A stretch of 64,000 bases of DNA from a bacterium (GCA_022072055.1 JAJVIK010000002.1:169615-233614); one strand, 5' to 3'. Shown: positions 39,222 through 49,011, counted from the first letter of the stretch. Program-made: numbers and translations. Notes: generated from the sequence alone by a model not told the origin.

Positions 39222-41366
39222 TTATTCGCTCCCTTGCCAGACTGTGGAGAACCCCAGAAGGGTTTCACAGGGCATGGCCTCTTTGGATGCCTTGGCTTCG
39301 CCGATCACCGCGAGCAGATCGACGGCATTGATGGCTCCGTTTCCATCCAGATCGAATGTGGCGATTCCTTGCGGAGTATTGGCTGGTGATGGCTGGGCTT
39401 CAGGAGTCTCCGTTACGGATTGGGAATCCCCGGACACAAGGAAGAACGCCACTCCGTGGTCCCGGGACCCGAAACCCACGAGGTCTCCCTCTTGTTCCAC
39501 ACATCGGACTTCCGTCTCGATCCGATACGAGTCCTGGAATCCCGGTGGGAAAACCTGGTCAACCAAGACTGGGTGTTGGGGATCGCTCACATCCATCTTG
39601 AGGAGGCCGCCGCTGCCGCCGGCGAGCCAAACTAACGCCTCCTCGGCATGTAGCCCCCAGAGAAAGCTGTCCATGTGGGATTGAGACAGCAAGGCTGGAT
39701 TGCCGGGGTCGGAGAAATCCAAGCCCAAGAAATCATATCCCGCCGCGACATAGACCTGAGAGCCGACCATGGAGACATGCTGAAGCGAGTAGCTGGGTAC
39801 CAGTTGGACTGAGCCCAGATCCGTTGGGTGCAAGGGGTTCGTGGCCTGCAAGAGCCAGACCTTGTCATGCCCAATCAGGACCAGTCGATTGCCCCATTGG
39901 TCCATGTCATAGATCGCGGTGGCGAAAAGTCCCTGTCGAAGAGGTTGAATAGGCGTTCCGAACGGAGGCAGGGGGGGATCAATATCATAGATTGAAATCC
40001 CCCAGTTCGCTTCGTACAGATACGAACCGACAATCTCAACCGCGTTGGCCTGACCGGAACCCAGATTCCCACCGACCAGAATCGGGTCGGTGGGGTGTGA
40101 GGTATCGAACGCGCCGAAGCCATGCGCGGCGGCGGCATACAGACGGTCCCCTGAGATGTCCAAATCATCAACCTCAGAAATTGAGCCCCGAGTGAACGAA
40201 GTCACCCTGGGCACGGACAAGTCCGTTATATCCACCGCCCACAGGGCGCATCCCCATCCGTTTCCACCTCCCACATAGGCCACATTCCCGGCGAGGAGAA
40301 TCGATCTCGCCCACGCGGGCTCACTGTATTGCCCCAGGAGTTCCGGCGACCCCGGGTGGGTGACATCAATTCCTTGTATCCCGTCGTACTCGTTGGCTGT
40401 CCAAAGGGTGGTCGCGTCCAAGACCATGTCCACAGGTTTCAGGTTCGGATAGTCCAGCACACCCAAATCGAATGGGGTTTCGGAGAAGGGGGTTGCAGAG
40501 TGAGAGAAATCGTAGGCCCGGAGGGCGTCGTCCGCGACGTACAGAGCCTCCCCCAACACCTCGCACCGGCAAGCCCGATTCACGTTCTGATCGGTGACAG
40601 TTACCACGACCGGACTCGCTGGGTTGGAGACATCAATGGTGAAGAGACGGTCCCGGTTCTGCAGGACTACATGGGTCCCCTGTTTGACCAGGCACGCCCT
40701 GTAATTGGAGCGAACTTGCGGAGTGTCCACCCAGCCCAGCATGGGAAGTGCTCCTTGGGGGGTCGATATATCCAAGATCACGAGCCGCTGGGAGGAGTCG
40801 GCCAGGTAAGCCAGATCGCCTTCGAGGAGGAAGTCCTCCGCGCCCGCGCCGACGGAGGACATAGCGATTCCAGTCGGATTCCCCGGATCTGAAACATCCA
40901 GGACCAGGAACGGGGTCGCCAGCGGTTTGATATCGGACGACACAAAGGCATGTGATCCCCGGACCCGGATTCTCTTGACCCGTTGACGATAGGGGTGAGT
41001 CCAAGAGCCCAGAAGCGTTGGATCAGCAGGATTCGCGAGGTCGAAAACGAACACACTCCCACGGATATCGCCGACATACGCGCGTGATCCCGCGACCGCG
41101 ATGGCGGTGATGATCTCAGGCTGAACAAGGCGGGTGACAAACCGGGGATGCGCCGCATCGGACACATCCAAGACCGTGAAATGCACTCCGAAAGCCGTGT
41201 ATACGTAGCCTCCACTCACCGCTAGAGTCGTGTTTGCCCCGCCCAGGGAACCAATAATCTCAGGCGTGGACAGGCATACACTGGGGGACAGGATCAGTGT
41301 AGAAATGAGCCAAATCGGGGCAAATAGGGGGAAGCAGGAGGTCATTACACTTCGATGCATATGCAT
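39222..41366 (-). CDS. Secreted LVIVD-repeat beta-propeller protein with C-terminal dockerin-like loop
   Basis: 714 residues with a signal peptide to about residue 33. The body is a run of ~45-residue repeats of the LVIVD type: 'VYTAFGVHFTVLDVSDAAHP', 'AYVGDIRGSVFVFDLANPADP', 'HAFVSSDIKPLATPFLVLDV' and so on, each ending in D(V/I)S(D/N)P. These form beta-propellers for surface binding. Near the C-terminus, residues ~668-690 hold an EF-hand loop D672-L-D-G-N-G-A-I-N-A-V-D followed by a helix, as in one dockerin repeat. AAGGAGG precedes the ATG. Divergent from the glycosidase-like gene and with its own strong promoter. Confidence 0.82.
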   Translation of the reverse strand: MHMHRSVMTSCFPLFAPIWLISTLILSPSVCLSTPEIIGSLGGANTTLAVSGGYVYTAFGVHFTVLDVSDAAHPRFVTRLVQPEIITAIAVAGSRAYVGDIRGSVFVFDLANPADPTLLGSWTHPYRQRVKRIRVRGSHAFVSSDIKPLATPFLVLDVSDPGNPTGIAMSSVGAGAEDFLLEGDLAYLADSSQRLVILDISTPQGALPMLGWVDTPQVRSNYRACLVKQGTHVVLQNRDRLFTIDVSNPASPVVVTVTDQNVNRACRCEVLGEALYVADDALRAYDFSHSATPFSETPFDLGVLDYPNLKPVDMVLDATTLWTANEYDGIQGIDVTHPGSPELLGQYSEPAWARSILLAGNVAYVGGGNGWGCALWAVDITDLSVPRVTSFTRGSISEVDDLDISGDRLYAAAAHGFGAFDTSHPTDPILVGGNLGSGQANAVEIVGSYLYEANWGISIYDIDPPLPPFGTPIQPLRQGLFATAIYDMDQWGNRLVLIGHDKVWLLQATNPLHPTDLGSVQLVPSYSLQHVSMVGSQVYVAAGYDFLGLDFSDPGNPALLSQSHMDSFLWGLHAEEALVWLAGGSGGLLKMDVSDPQHPVLVDQVFPPGFQDSYRIETEVRCVEQEGDLVGFGSRDHGVAFFLVSGDSQSVTETPEAQPSPANTPQGIATFDLDGNGAINAVDLLAVIGEAKASKEAMPCETLLGFSTVWQGSE

Positions 41367-41404
41367 GACGAAGCCTCCTTGAGAATAAGTAATATAACAT
41401 TGTC

Positions 41405-41432
41405 ATTCTATGGCTTTTCTAATGCCTGTCAA
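41405..41432 (-). promoter_or_regulatory. Sigma70-type promoter for the LVIVD protein gene
   Basis: On the minus strand TTGACA (41432-41427, 6/6) and TAGAAT (41410-41405, 5/6) are 16 bp apart. Transcription would start near 41398, about 32 bases before ATG 41366. Confidence 0.6.
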
Positions 41433-41470
41433 GGGGGAGCTTTTCAGTTGTCGAAAAAGTGGCCGGTGGC

Positions 41471-41499
41471 TTGACCCAGGCATATTCAGCAAATAAAAT
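41471..41499 (+). promoter_or_regulatory. Sigma70-type promoter for the glycosidase-like gene
   Basis: TTGACC (41471-41476, 5/6) and TAAAAT (41494-41499, 5/6) with a 17-bp spacer. Start near 41506 gives a ~54-base leader before GTG 41560. It lies about 40 bp from the opposite promoter, so the A+T-rich 193-bp region serves both genes. Confidence 0.6.
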
Positions 41500-41559
41500 C
41501 CACTTTTTCCGGCTTTGGCCGTCAGCCTAGAAAGAATTCATCAATCCCGGGGGGAGTGC

Positions 41560-43923
41560 GTGCGACCTTTCCAGTCTATCTCATGGCTTATTGTGCTGCC
41601 CATAGCTCTGTCGGTTGGGGTGGCTTCCGCGGGAGAAGCGCTCCTTTTTTCGGTCTCTCGAGTCTGGCCGACTGGAAGCGAGCGGAGCCAAGATACCCCA
41701 CTCGTTCTGATGAACGCGGATGAAGTCTCCGCCGCCACAGTCAGCGGGGTTCCATCAATTTCGCTCCCCCCCTCCGAAGACCCCTATGTCGAAACCGAAT
41801 GGACCTTCCGCTATCAGGGCGAATTCCCACGGGGGGCCACTTTCACCCTGGAGGTGGAATTCCTCGACAACGGGGCGGGGGTGATCGAGGCCGCGCTCCT
41901 TACGGACGATCATTTTGAGGGAACCTTTAAGGCTGCCCGGAGGGCGTGCTCCTACACTCGACTCAACACCGGCAAGGTTCGCCGAGCATGGTTTCAGTTT
42001 GGGAACCCCAACCTCGAATGGCCCAAGACCGCGCCCCCGCATCTCAAGATCACCGGGCTTCAGCACCTGATCGCCATTCGTTCGATACCCAATCCGAGCC
42101 GCGAGGAATGGGACCGGCATATCGAGGGGATCCCACGCGACCTCACCCCCATGCTGACCCTAGACCGTCCCACGGAGCTGGTCTGCTCGGCCGGGGTGGA
42201 TCACCGCGGCGACATGGAAAGCCTCCGGAAGTCCATCGACACGGTTCGCGAGCTGGCCCCTCTCGCGCGCGTTCTCGGCTTCACCTCGGTCGAGTCTTAT
42301 GTCCGCTGGGATTTCGTGGAGCCGAGGGAAGGGGAGTTTGACTTCTCGGCTTATGATGCCGTGGTGGAGGCCATCACCGGCTGTGGCCTGAAGTGGTTTC
42401 CGCTGTTGATCGTGGGGTCGGCGTACTCCCTGCCGGGGTGGTTCCAGGGGGGACCGGAGGATGTCGGCTTTGTTTGCCTCGAGCATGGGGAAACCAATCC
42501 GATTCAAAGCATTTGGAGTCCGTTCCACCAGCGCCATGTGATCCGATTTCTCACGGCGTTCGGGAGACACTACGAACCCAAGGGGGTTCTTGAAGGGGTT
42601 CGCCTCGGACCGAGCGGGAACTTCGGCGAGTCGCAGTATCCCGCTGGGGGCAACTGGGGCTATCGGGGCATGCCGATGCACATTCATATCGGATACTGGG
42701 CTGGAGATGCATACGCCAAGACCGCCTTCCAATCCTTCTTGCGGACAAAATACTCGTCCATTGAGGCGCTCAACCATGCCTGGGAGACCAAGCACGCCGG
42801 TTTTGAGGAGATACGCCCGCAGCTTCCAACCCAGTACCGAACATACCGCGGCCGCCTGGACATGACCGAATGGTACACCCAGGCCATGACCGACTGGTGC
42901 GACTGGTGGGCCAAGGAATCTCGCAGGGCCATGCCCAAGACCCGGATCTATCAATCCGCGGGAGGCTGGGGTTTTCGCGAGGCCGGGACCGATTTCTCCG
43001 GCCAGACCAAGTCGATGGTGGCGATTGGCGGCGGCATCCGGATGACCAATGAAACCGACAGCTATCTCCAGAACTTCTATGTCAATCGCCTTGCCGCCAC
43101 CGCCGCTCGGCACTACCGGGTCCCGCTTGGTTATGAACCGGCGAGTTCGCACACCGCAAGGGGAACAGTCGGGCGTCTGTTCACCTGCATGACCACAAAC
43201 GCGCTGCACTTCTTCACCTACTCCGGAAACATCTTTCCCCGCCAGATGTCGATCGCGCGTTGGCTCGAATACGCCCCAATGCTGGACACAAGAGGAGAAC
43301 CTCTTGTCGAAGTTGCGGTCTACTACCCCGAAACCATGAACCAGCTCGATGAGGGCGCCTTCCGCCACCTCTACGGCTGGGGCTTCTTCCCCCGCGCGGC
43401 CGCGATCCGGAACGAGATCGAGGTCGATCACCTGGATGAACGTCTGATTCGCGAGGGGTTTCTGGACCGCTACAAGGTCCTGGTCTTCGCCTGGGGGAAT
43501 GTCATCGAGGCGGATGTGCTGGCGGTGATCGACCAATGGGTCCGCAAGGGTGGGACCGTTATCTATCCCTCGTTCCCGCGCGGACCCCTCGAAACAGTCG
43601 AGGGGGATGCTTCGGTCTACAGCCGATGGGAGATCGGCGACACCGGGGCCGGAGAGTTCGCTCGTTTCCAGGGGGACATGGAGCCGCCCAGTCTCTATGG
43701 AGAATATGTGAAGGAGATTCTCCTGGAGGAGGATTCCCTCCATTCCTGGACAATGGCCGCGCTCCGCGCCAAGCACCCGGATCAGGTCTTCCTGAGCGTG
43801 CTTGAAGACGGTTCCCTTTTTGTGCTCAATTACAGCGAGCGCGAGGCCGAGATTGAATTGGAGGGAGTGGTCGGCGACACCCTCCCGCCCTATTCCATTC
43901 GCCGGTATCGATTGCCTCAATGA
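41560..43923 (+). CDS. Secreted glycosidase-like TIM-barrel protein (GH42/GH14-like)
   Basis: 787 residues from GTG 41560, with GGGGGAG just before and a signal peptide after (SWLIVLPIALSVGVASA). Residues ~25-190 are beta-rich. The catalytic-type barrel begins at ~210: 'GFTSVESYVRWDFVEPREGEFDFS' (split over strand 1), 'GLKWFPLLIVG', 'GPSGNFGESQYP' (E357, possible acid/base), 'YQSAGGWGFRE' and 'GYEPASSHTARG'. A trimerisation/Rossmann-like domain ('YKVLVFAWGNVIEADVLAVI') and a short C-terminal beta domain follow, an order found in GH42-type beta-galactosidases. The match to GH14 beta-amylase wording is also possible; the activity is not settled. Confidence 0.7.
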   Translation: MRPFQSISWLIVLPIALSVGVASAGEALLFSVSRVWPTGSERSQDTPLVLMNADEVSAATVSGVPSISLPPSEDPYVETEWTFRYQGEFPRGATFTLEVEFLDNGAGVIEAALLTDDHFEGTFKAARRACSYTRLNTGKVRRAWFQFGNPNLEWPKTAPPHLKITGLQHLIAIRSIPNPSREEWDRHIEGIPRDLTPMLTLDRPTELVCSAGVDHRGDMESLRKSIDTVRELAPLARVLGFTSVESYVRWDFVEPREGEFDFSAYDAVVEAITGCGLKWFPLLIVGSAYSLPGWFQGGPEDVGFVCLEHGETNPIQSIWSPFHQRHVIRFLTAFGRHYEPKGVLEGVRLGPSGNFGESQYPAGGNWGYRGMPMHIHIGYWAGDAYAKTAFQSFLRTKYSSIEALNHAWETKHAGFEEIRPQLPTQYRTYRGRLDMTEWYTQAMTDWCDWWAKESRRAMPKTRIYQSAGGWGFREAGTDFSGQTKSMVAIGGGIRMTNETDSYLQNFYVNRLAATAARHYRVPLGYEPASSHTARGTVGRLFTCMTTNALHFFTYSGNIFPRQMSIARWLEYAPMLDTRGEPLVEVAVYYPETMNQLDEGAFRHLYGWGFFPRAAAIRNEIEVDHLDERLIREGFLDRYKVLVFAWGNVIEADVLAVIDQWVRKGGTVIYPSFPRGPLETVEGDASVYSRWEIGDTGAGEFARFQGDMEPPSLYGEYVKEILLEEDSLHSWTMAALRAKHPDQVFLSVLEDGSLFVLNYSEREAEIELEGVVGDTLPPYSIRRYRLPQ

Positions 43924-43971
43924 CCCGGTGGAAGGCGCCCGCGCTCCTTCCGGAACCGAGGGGGGGAACCT

Positions 43972-45852
43972 GTGTGTCCTGACTTCCTCCAATCCAACCT
44001 CGAAACCCTGAGTCGCCGCAATCCCGCCTTGGCTAACCGGATCCGAAACCTTCCGGCGAGCACCTCCGTTGCCATCGCAGCGGCGGACTCCGGAGATCCC
44101 ACCGCGGAGGTTATCCTCCCGGACGGGACCCGGAAGCGACTCCACAGCCGCCGGGATCCCCGCCGAGAAGCCGCGCAATGGGCCGAGTCTCTCGAAGGGG
44201 GAGGCTCAAGAACCCATGCCCTTTTCGGAATCGGCCTCGGCTATCCCGTGGAGGAGTTCCTGCGTGTCCGCGGGAAGGACCTCGGGTCGCTGTGGTGTTT
44301 TGAGGCGTCCCCGAATGTTTTCCGCGCGATGCTTTCCTGGAAAGACTGGCGCCGGCTGATCGAGGATCCCAATGTGCTTCTCTTCGTGGGATGCGAGGAG
44401 CAAGAGGTGCGCGCGCTGGCCGCGGAGCGTTTTCAGCAGATCATCGTCGATGGGATCGAAATCGTGGAGTATCCTCCCGCCGCTCACCTTGACCCGGAGT
44501 GGCGCGAGGCGCGGCGACAGAATCTCCTCGACCTGGTGCGGCAGTGGACCTCGGAGATGCTCACCGTGATGGAGCGCGGCCCCCTGTTCCAGCGGAACAC
44601 GCTCGCCAATTTCCGCGCCCTTGGCGATTCGTTTCTGTTTCGAGATGTCGGCCAAGTCCTCCAAGGTGGCCCTGCGATACTGGTCAGCGCCGGTCCGAGC
44701 CTCAACAAGAACGCGGACCGCCTCCAGGCGGCCAAGGGAAGGATCCCCATTGTGGCGGTGGACACCGCGCTTCGGATTCTCCAGCGCCATGGGATCACTC
44801 CGGACCTTGTGGTTTCGATCGACCCGCTCGGCCTTTCGGCGCGCCACTTCGAGGGGGTCCAAGGCCTCGAAAACATCCCCCTCGCCTATGACCTCGAATG
44901 CACCCCCGAGGTCGCCCAGCGCCACCCCGGCCCGTGTTTCCTCGTGGGGAACAACAAGCCCATCCTTTACGGTTGGTTTGAGGAGATCACCGGCCCCCTG
45001 GAGCGCCTCACCAAGGGGCTGACCGTAGCTCAGGCCGCTTTCCTTCTGCTTGCGCGCTGGGGCGCGGACCCGATTGTTCTGGTCGGCCAGGACCTCTCCT
45101 TCGAGCGCGAGGGCGGTAAGACCCACGCCGACGGGGCGGCGTTTCAAGGCCGCTTCGTACCGGCCGGAGGCGGGGGAGGGAAGTGGGAGGACCCCCTCAA
45201 CCCGAAGGGCTTGGAGGAGATTTCGGTGCTCTGGGTCCCCGCCAACGATGGCGGCAAGGTTCCCACCACCCACACCCTCTTCGCGTACCTTAAACGCTTC
45301 GAGGAAGACATTGCGACGACCGGCGCGCGAGTGATCAACGCCACCGAAGGAGGCGCGCGGATTCATGGGGCGGCGATCCGTTCTCTCGAAGAGGCCTTGG
45401 ATCAGATTCTCCCTCGTGTAGAGGGGCCTTTTCCCGGTTTTACCGGTGCGCGGACACTCCAGCGACTGGGAGAGAGGTATCCCGCGGAGCTTGAGCGCAT
45501 GCGCGAGGAAATGCTCAGCTTACTCGCCCATGGGCGCGAGCATTGCAAAGCCGGCTATCAGGTTTCGGACAAGCTTTGGAGGGATCTGGGATGGAAGAAC
45601 CTCTCGGACCGAGAAGCGCGCGCGCGCTTTGAGACGATCTTCTCCCACTACGGGTGGATTCGCGACACCAGGAAAGTCCAAATGCTCATCGACCGAGGGG
45701 TCATGAAATCCCTCTACATGCTTCACAAGGGAGACCTGCCCCCACCGGAGGAGCGAACCCCCGAGCAGGATCGGGTGGTCGCCGAGCGCTACCGCGCCTT
45801 TTTCGCCGAGGCGCTCGACGCAATCCGGTCGGGGATTGAGATCCTGAGCTGA
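43972..45852 (+). CDS. DUF115/MptE-like protein (motility-associated factor glycosyltransferase family)
   Basis: 626 residues, cytoplasmic. The DUF115 core lies at about 225-430 with 'ILVSAGPSLNKNADRL', 'IPIVAVDTALRILQRHGI', 'PDLVVSIDP' and 'GADPIVLVGQDLSF'. The family includes the flagellin glycosyltransferases called Maf and an archaeal pterin pyrophosphokinase (MptE). The N-terminal ~200 residues and C-terminal helical ~130 are as in Maf proteins. There are no flagellar genes in the window, so the acceptor may be another surface protein or glycan. GTG 43972 is preceded by GGGGGGAA. It overlaps nothing and ends 8 bp from the convergent PH-domain gene. Confidence 0.8.
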   Translation: MCPDFLQSNLETLSRRNPALANRIRNLPASTSVAIAAADSGDPTAEVILPDGTRKRLHSRRDPRREAAQWAESLEGGGSRTHALFGIGLGYPVEEFLRVRGKDLGSLWCFEASPNVFRAMLSWKDWRRLIEDPNVLLFVGCEEQEVRALAAERFQQIIVDGIEIVEYPPAAHLDPEWREARRQNLLDLVRQWTSEMLTVMERGPLFQRNTLANFRALGDSFLFRDVGQVLQGGPAILVSAGPSLNKNADRLQAAKGRIPIVAVDTALRILQRHGITPDLVVSIDPLGLSARHFEGVQGLENIPLAYDLECTPEVAQRHPGPCFLVGNNKPILYGWFEEITGPLERLTKGLTVAQAAFLLLARWGADPIVLVGQDLSFEREGGKTHADGAAFQGRFVPAGGGGGKWEDPLNPKGLEEISVLWVPANDGGKVPTTHTLFAYLKRFEEDIATTGARVINATEGGARIHGAAIRSLEEALDQILPRVEGPFPGFTGARTLQRLGERYPAELERMREEMLSLLAHGREHCKAGYQVSDKLWRDLGWKNLSDREARARFETIFSHYGWIRDTRKVQMLIDRGVMKSLYMLHKGDLPPPEERTPEQDRVVAERYRAFFAEALDAIRSGIEILS

Positions 45853-45860
45853 TCGAGATG

Positions 45861-46325
45861 TCACTCCATGTCGATTTCGCGCACCCGCTTCTGGTCCCGA
45901 CGGATCTCCACATTCTTCCGGACCTGATCCAGGAGATCGTCCGGATTCGGCACGGCGGGGATCAGGAATTCCGGATCGGTCTTGTCCGAAGTCATCAGGA
46001 CCAGGTTCCCCAGGCCCACGATGCGAAGCAGGAATGGGCGATTCACCGCCATGTCCTTGACCCGATAGAGTTCGAGCTCGGCCTGAGTCTTGGAGAGCAC
46101 TCCCTCCGAGCGACGGATCCGCTCCGATGTGAGGGTGTACCACTCGCACCGTAGAACCAGCCATTTCCAGAAGCCGAAGATCAGGACCGGCAAGATCAGG
46201 AGCGCGGCTGGCGGTGTGGCGAAGGAGGCCACGCCGAGCCCCACAATGAGCACTCCGCACAGAAAAAACACCCCGAAATTAGTCCACTGCGAGGGAGCCC
46301 CCTCCCAAAGGATTTCCTCGGCCAT
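45861..46325 (-). CDS. Bacterial PH-domain membrane protein (YdbS/bPH2-like)
   Basis: 154 residues. Start 'EEILWEGAPSQWTNF', then two membrane helices at about 18-58, then a PH-like domain ('WYTLTSERIRRSEGVLSKTQAELELYRVKDM', split in strands) and 'DPDDLLDQVRKNVE' style ending 'PNPDDLLDQVRKNVEIRR'. This matches the bPH2 domain family. Function unknown; PH-like domains bind lipid or protein. GGAGG is at the right distance before ATG 46325. Divergent from the first SpeE-like gene. Confidence 0.82.
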   Translation of the reverse strand: MAEEILWEGAPSQWTNFGVFFLCGVLIVGLGVASFATPPAALLILPVLIFGFWKWLVLRCEWYTLTSERIRRSEGVLSKTQAELELYRVKDMAVNRPFLLRIVGLGNLVLMTSDKTDPEFLIPAVPNPDDLLDQVRKNVEIRRDQKRVREIDME

Positions 46326-46464
46326 GTTCCGCCTCCGTTCATGCTGAGTTCAGATCCTCATTATCCGCGCCCGGGCGCTCCGGAAATAGCCCCTCCGGGC
46401 GAGCCTCGGTTCACTGGTGGACTCTTCCGGATTGGTCTAGGCTTATGCCTCGGAATTGCCCCCC

Positions 46465-48960
46465 ATGAGCCTCGACACCTTCACTCGGAGAGGTCCGTTC
46501 CTCGGCGTGTTTTTGCTGGCCATGGCCACGCTCATGCACGAGGTCCTCCTGACCCGCATCTTCAGTGTCACCATGTGGTACCACTATGCCTTCGCGGCGA
46601 TCTCCGTGGCCATGTTCGGGATGACTGTCGGGGCCAATTGCGTTTACCTTTTTCCCAATCACTTTGCCCCCGAAAGATCGAAACGTCACCTGACCCACTA
46701 TTCCCTGTGGTTCTCCGTGATGATCGTGCTCAGTTTCGCTTTGTACTTGCGGATCCCGTTCGCCGACCCGGCCGAATTCTCGGCCTGGGTGTTTGGGCGG
46801 ATCGCCCTCACCTACGCGGTGGTTTCGATCCCCTTTGTGTTTTCCGGAATTGCGATCTGCCTTGCGCTCACCCGCTTCCCATCCCAGGTGAGTCGGATTT
46901 ACGCCTCCGACCTCGCCGGCGCGGCGCTCGGCTGTCCCGCGCTGGTGTACCTCCTGGAGGTATTGGATGGCCCGAGCGCGGTGGTGTTCATTGCGCTGGT
47001 CGCCGCCTCTTCAACCTTCTTCTTTGCGGGGGAGAGCGGTTCGGTGGGGGTCCGTCGCGCGGCTTATGTCGTGGCGCTCGGGTTCATCGGGTTGGTCGTG
47101 GCCAACGCGTGGCTCGCGCGCGAGGGTGAGGCGTTCCTCCGCCTCCGGTGGGTCAAGGGGGGCATGGAAGGCAAACCGCTGTACGAGAAGTGGAACTCTT
47201 TCTCGCGCATTCATGTCCAGGGGAACCCCGATGAGCCGGTCCCCCCCGAAAGTTGGGGGAGCGCCCTCGGGATTGGGACTCGCCCCCCGATCCGTCGCCT
47301 GTCCCTGTGGCTGGACTCCACCGCGCAGACCCATCTGATCGGACATGAGAGCGATGAGCGCAGGCTCGAGTTTCTCAAGGAGGATGTCACCGCTTTCGCC
47401 TACCATGTGCGCACGATCACCGATGTGCTGGTTGTGGGAACCGGCGGGGGCCGGGATGTACTGACAGCGCTTCAGTTCGACGCCGCGCGAATTACCGGCG
47501 TGGAGATCAATCGCAATGTCCTGCACGCCGTGAATGTTCGCTTCGGGGATTTCACCGGCCACCTGGACCGGAACCCGCGCGTCCAGTTCATCAACGACGA
47601 AGCCCGGAGCTACATCACTCGTCAGAAGGGGCGCTTTGGCTTGATCCAGATTCCCATGATCGACACCTGGGCGGCCACCGCCGCGGGGGCCTTCGTCCTT
47701 TCCGAAAACGCTCTATACACGGTCGAAGCTTGCACCGCCTTCTTGGAGAAGCTCAAACCGAACGGCATGCTCTCAATCACGCGCTGGCATGTTCAAAGCA
47801 GCCCTTGGGAGATTTCCCGCACGATCACCCTGGTCCTGGAGGCGCTCAAGCGGGTCGGCGCGAAGGATCCAAGGGATCACTTGCTGGTGATCAGCGCGTT
47901 TCCGCCGCTCAGCGATGTCGGGGTGGCCACGGTGCTTGCGAGTCGTTCACCCTTCGCCCTGTCGGAGCTGTACCGCGCCGAGGGCGTCGCCGCGCGGATG
48001 CGTTTCCGCGTGGACATCTCGCCACGTTCGGCCTCGACCCCGCTATTCGAGAGCCTCGCCTCCGGGCGGCCTCTGGCGGAGTTTTCCGAGGACCTACCGG
48101 TGACCCTTGCGCCGCCCACGGATGACTCCCCCTTCTTTTTCAACATGTTGAAGTTCTCCCATGTTCTCGACCGGGAGGCCTGGGGCGCGGGGCCGGTCGC
48201 GTTCAATCAAAAGGCGGTGTTCGCCCTCGGCGCGCTGCTTCTCACCGCCACAATCCTCACCCTCGCGTTCATCCTCCTCCCGCTGTGGTTGCGCGCGGAA
48301 AGGCCCGCATTCCGCACCGGACTGCCCCTGTTCCTCCTGTTCGCCGCGATCGGAATCGGCTTCATGCTTGTGGAGATCTCGCAGCTTCAGCGCCTCACTG
48401 TGTTCCTGGGACATCCCACCTACAGCCTGACCGTAGTCCTGTTCGCGATCCTGCTTTCGAGCGGTCTCGGGAGTTTTTTGACTCGGGGAATTGTCAATCC
48501 CGCCTTTGTCGGCGTGGTCCTCTTCTTGCTGCTGCTCGGATCGCTTACCGTTTATGGCTGCTACACCCCGCGTCTGGTGGAGGAGATGCGCGGCGAATCG
48601 ACCGGGATAAGGATTCTCGTGGCCGCGGCGATTTTGTCCGGGATCGGGATCTTTCTCGGAATGCCCTTTCCACTCGGAATGAAAGCGGCCTTGGTCCGGT
48701 CCCCGAAGCTGGCGCCGTGGCTGTGGGGAATCAATGGAGCGACCTCCGTCCTGGCCTCGATCCTGGCGGTGGTGATCGCCCTGCTATGGGGGATCTCGGT
48801 TTCGTTCTGGGCGGGGCTGGGGTGCTATGTTGTGGCCACCCTCGCGTTCATTTGGTCCTGCCTTCAGGAGGGCTACTCCACCGTGCCAAAACCCAACTAC
48901 CCCTTCACTAGCGAAGGGGAGTCGGTTATGGAAGTCACGGCGGATCATCCCGAGGACTGA
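46465..48960 (+). CDS. Membrane spermidine-synthase-like protein (paralogue 1)
   Basis: 831 residues from ATG 46465; TTG 46456 is possible. Six or more N-terminal helices (~10-225), a SpeE-like Rossmann methyltransferase-fold domain (~270-560) and further helices to ~810. The Rossmann loop 'VLVVGTGGGRDVLTAL' and 'VEINRNVLHAV' are clear. The aminopropyltransferase aspartate motif (D-x-x-DP) is replaced by 'LIQIPMIDTWAATAAGAF', so classical spermidine synthase chemistry is doubtful. It matches a group of multi-pass SpeE-like proteins of unknown role. The next gene is a close paralogue in the same order of domains. Confidence 0.8.
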   Translation: MSLDTFTRRGPFLGVFLLAMATLMHEVLLTRIFSVTMWYHYAFAAISVAMFGMTVGANCVYLFPNHFAPERSKRHLTHYSLWFSVMIVLSFALYLRIPFADPAEFSAWVFGRIALTYAVVSIPFVFSGIAICLALTRFPSQVSRIYASDLAGAALGCPALVYLLEVLDGPSAVVFIALVAASSTFFFAGESGSVGVRRAAYVVALGFIGLVVANAWLAREGEAFLRLRWVKGGMEGKPLYEKWNSFSRIHVQGNPDEPVPPESWGSALGIGTRPPIRRLSLWLDSTAQTHLIGHESDERRLEFLKEDVTAFAYHVRTITDVLVVGTGGGRDVLTALQFDAARITGVEINRNVLHAVNVRFGDFTGHLDRNPRVQFINDEARSYITRQKGRFGLIQIPMIDTWAATAAGAFVLSENALYTVEACTAFLEKLKPNGMLSITRWHVQSSPWEISRTITLVLEALKRVGAKDPRDHLLVISAFPPLSDVGVATVLASRSPFALSELYRAEGVAARMRFRVDISPRSASTPLFESLASGRPLAEFSEDLPVTLAPPTDDSPFFFNMLKFSHVLDREAWGAGPVAFNQKAVFALGALLLTATILTLAFILLPLWLRAERPAFRTGLPLFLLFAAIGIGFMLVEISQLQRLTVFLGHPTYSLTVVLFAILLSSGLGSFLTRGIVNPAFVGVVLFLLLLGSLTVYGCYTPRLVEEMRGESTGIRILVAAAILSGIGIFLGMPFPLGMKAALVRSPKLAPWLWGINGATSVLASILAVVIALLWGISVSFWAGLGCYVVATLAFIWSCLQEGYSTVPKPNYPFTSEGESVMEVTADHPED

Positions 48961-49011
48961 GCGCGCGGCCTCGGCGCGCTTTCCACGAGAAGGGCTTGAA
49001 CGGAAACCCGG

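Noticed and set aside
42160-44178. 672-codon minus-strand frame under the glycosidase-like gene
   Set aside because: Spans two real plus-strand genes and the gap between them; no start signal or family similarity.
46367-46378. Perfect 12-bp palindrome GCGCCCGGGCGC between divergent genes
   Set aside because: Lies next to a GATAAT -10-like box, but short G+C palindromes are common at this base composition; no second copy seen.
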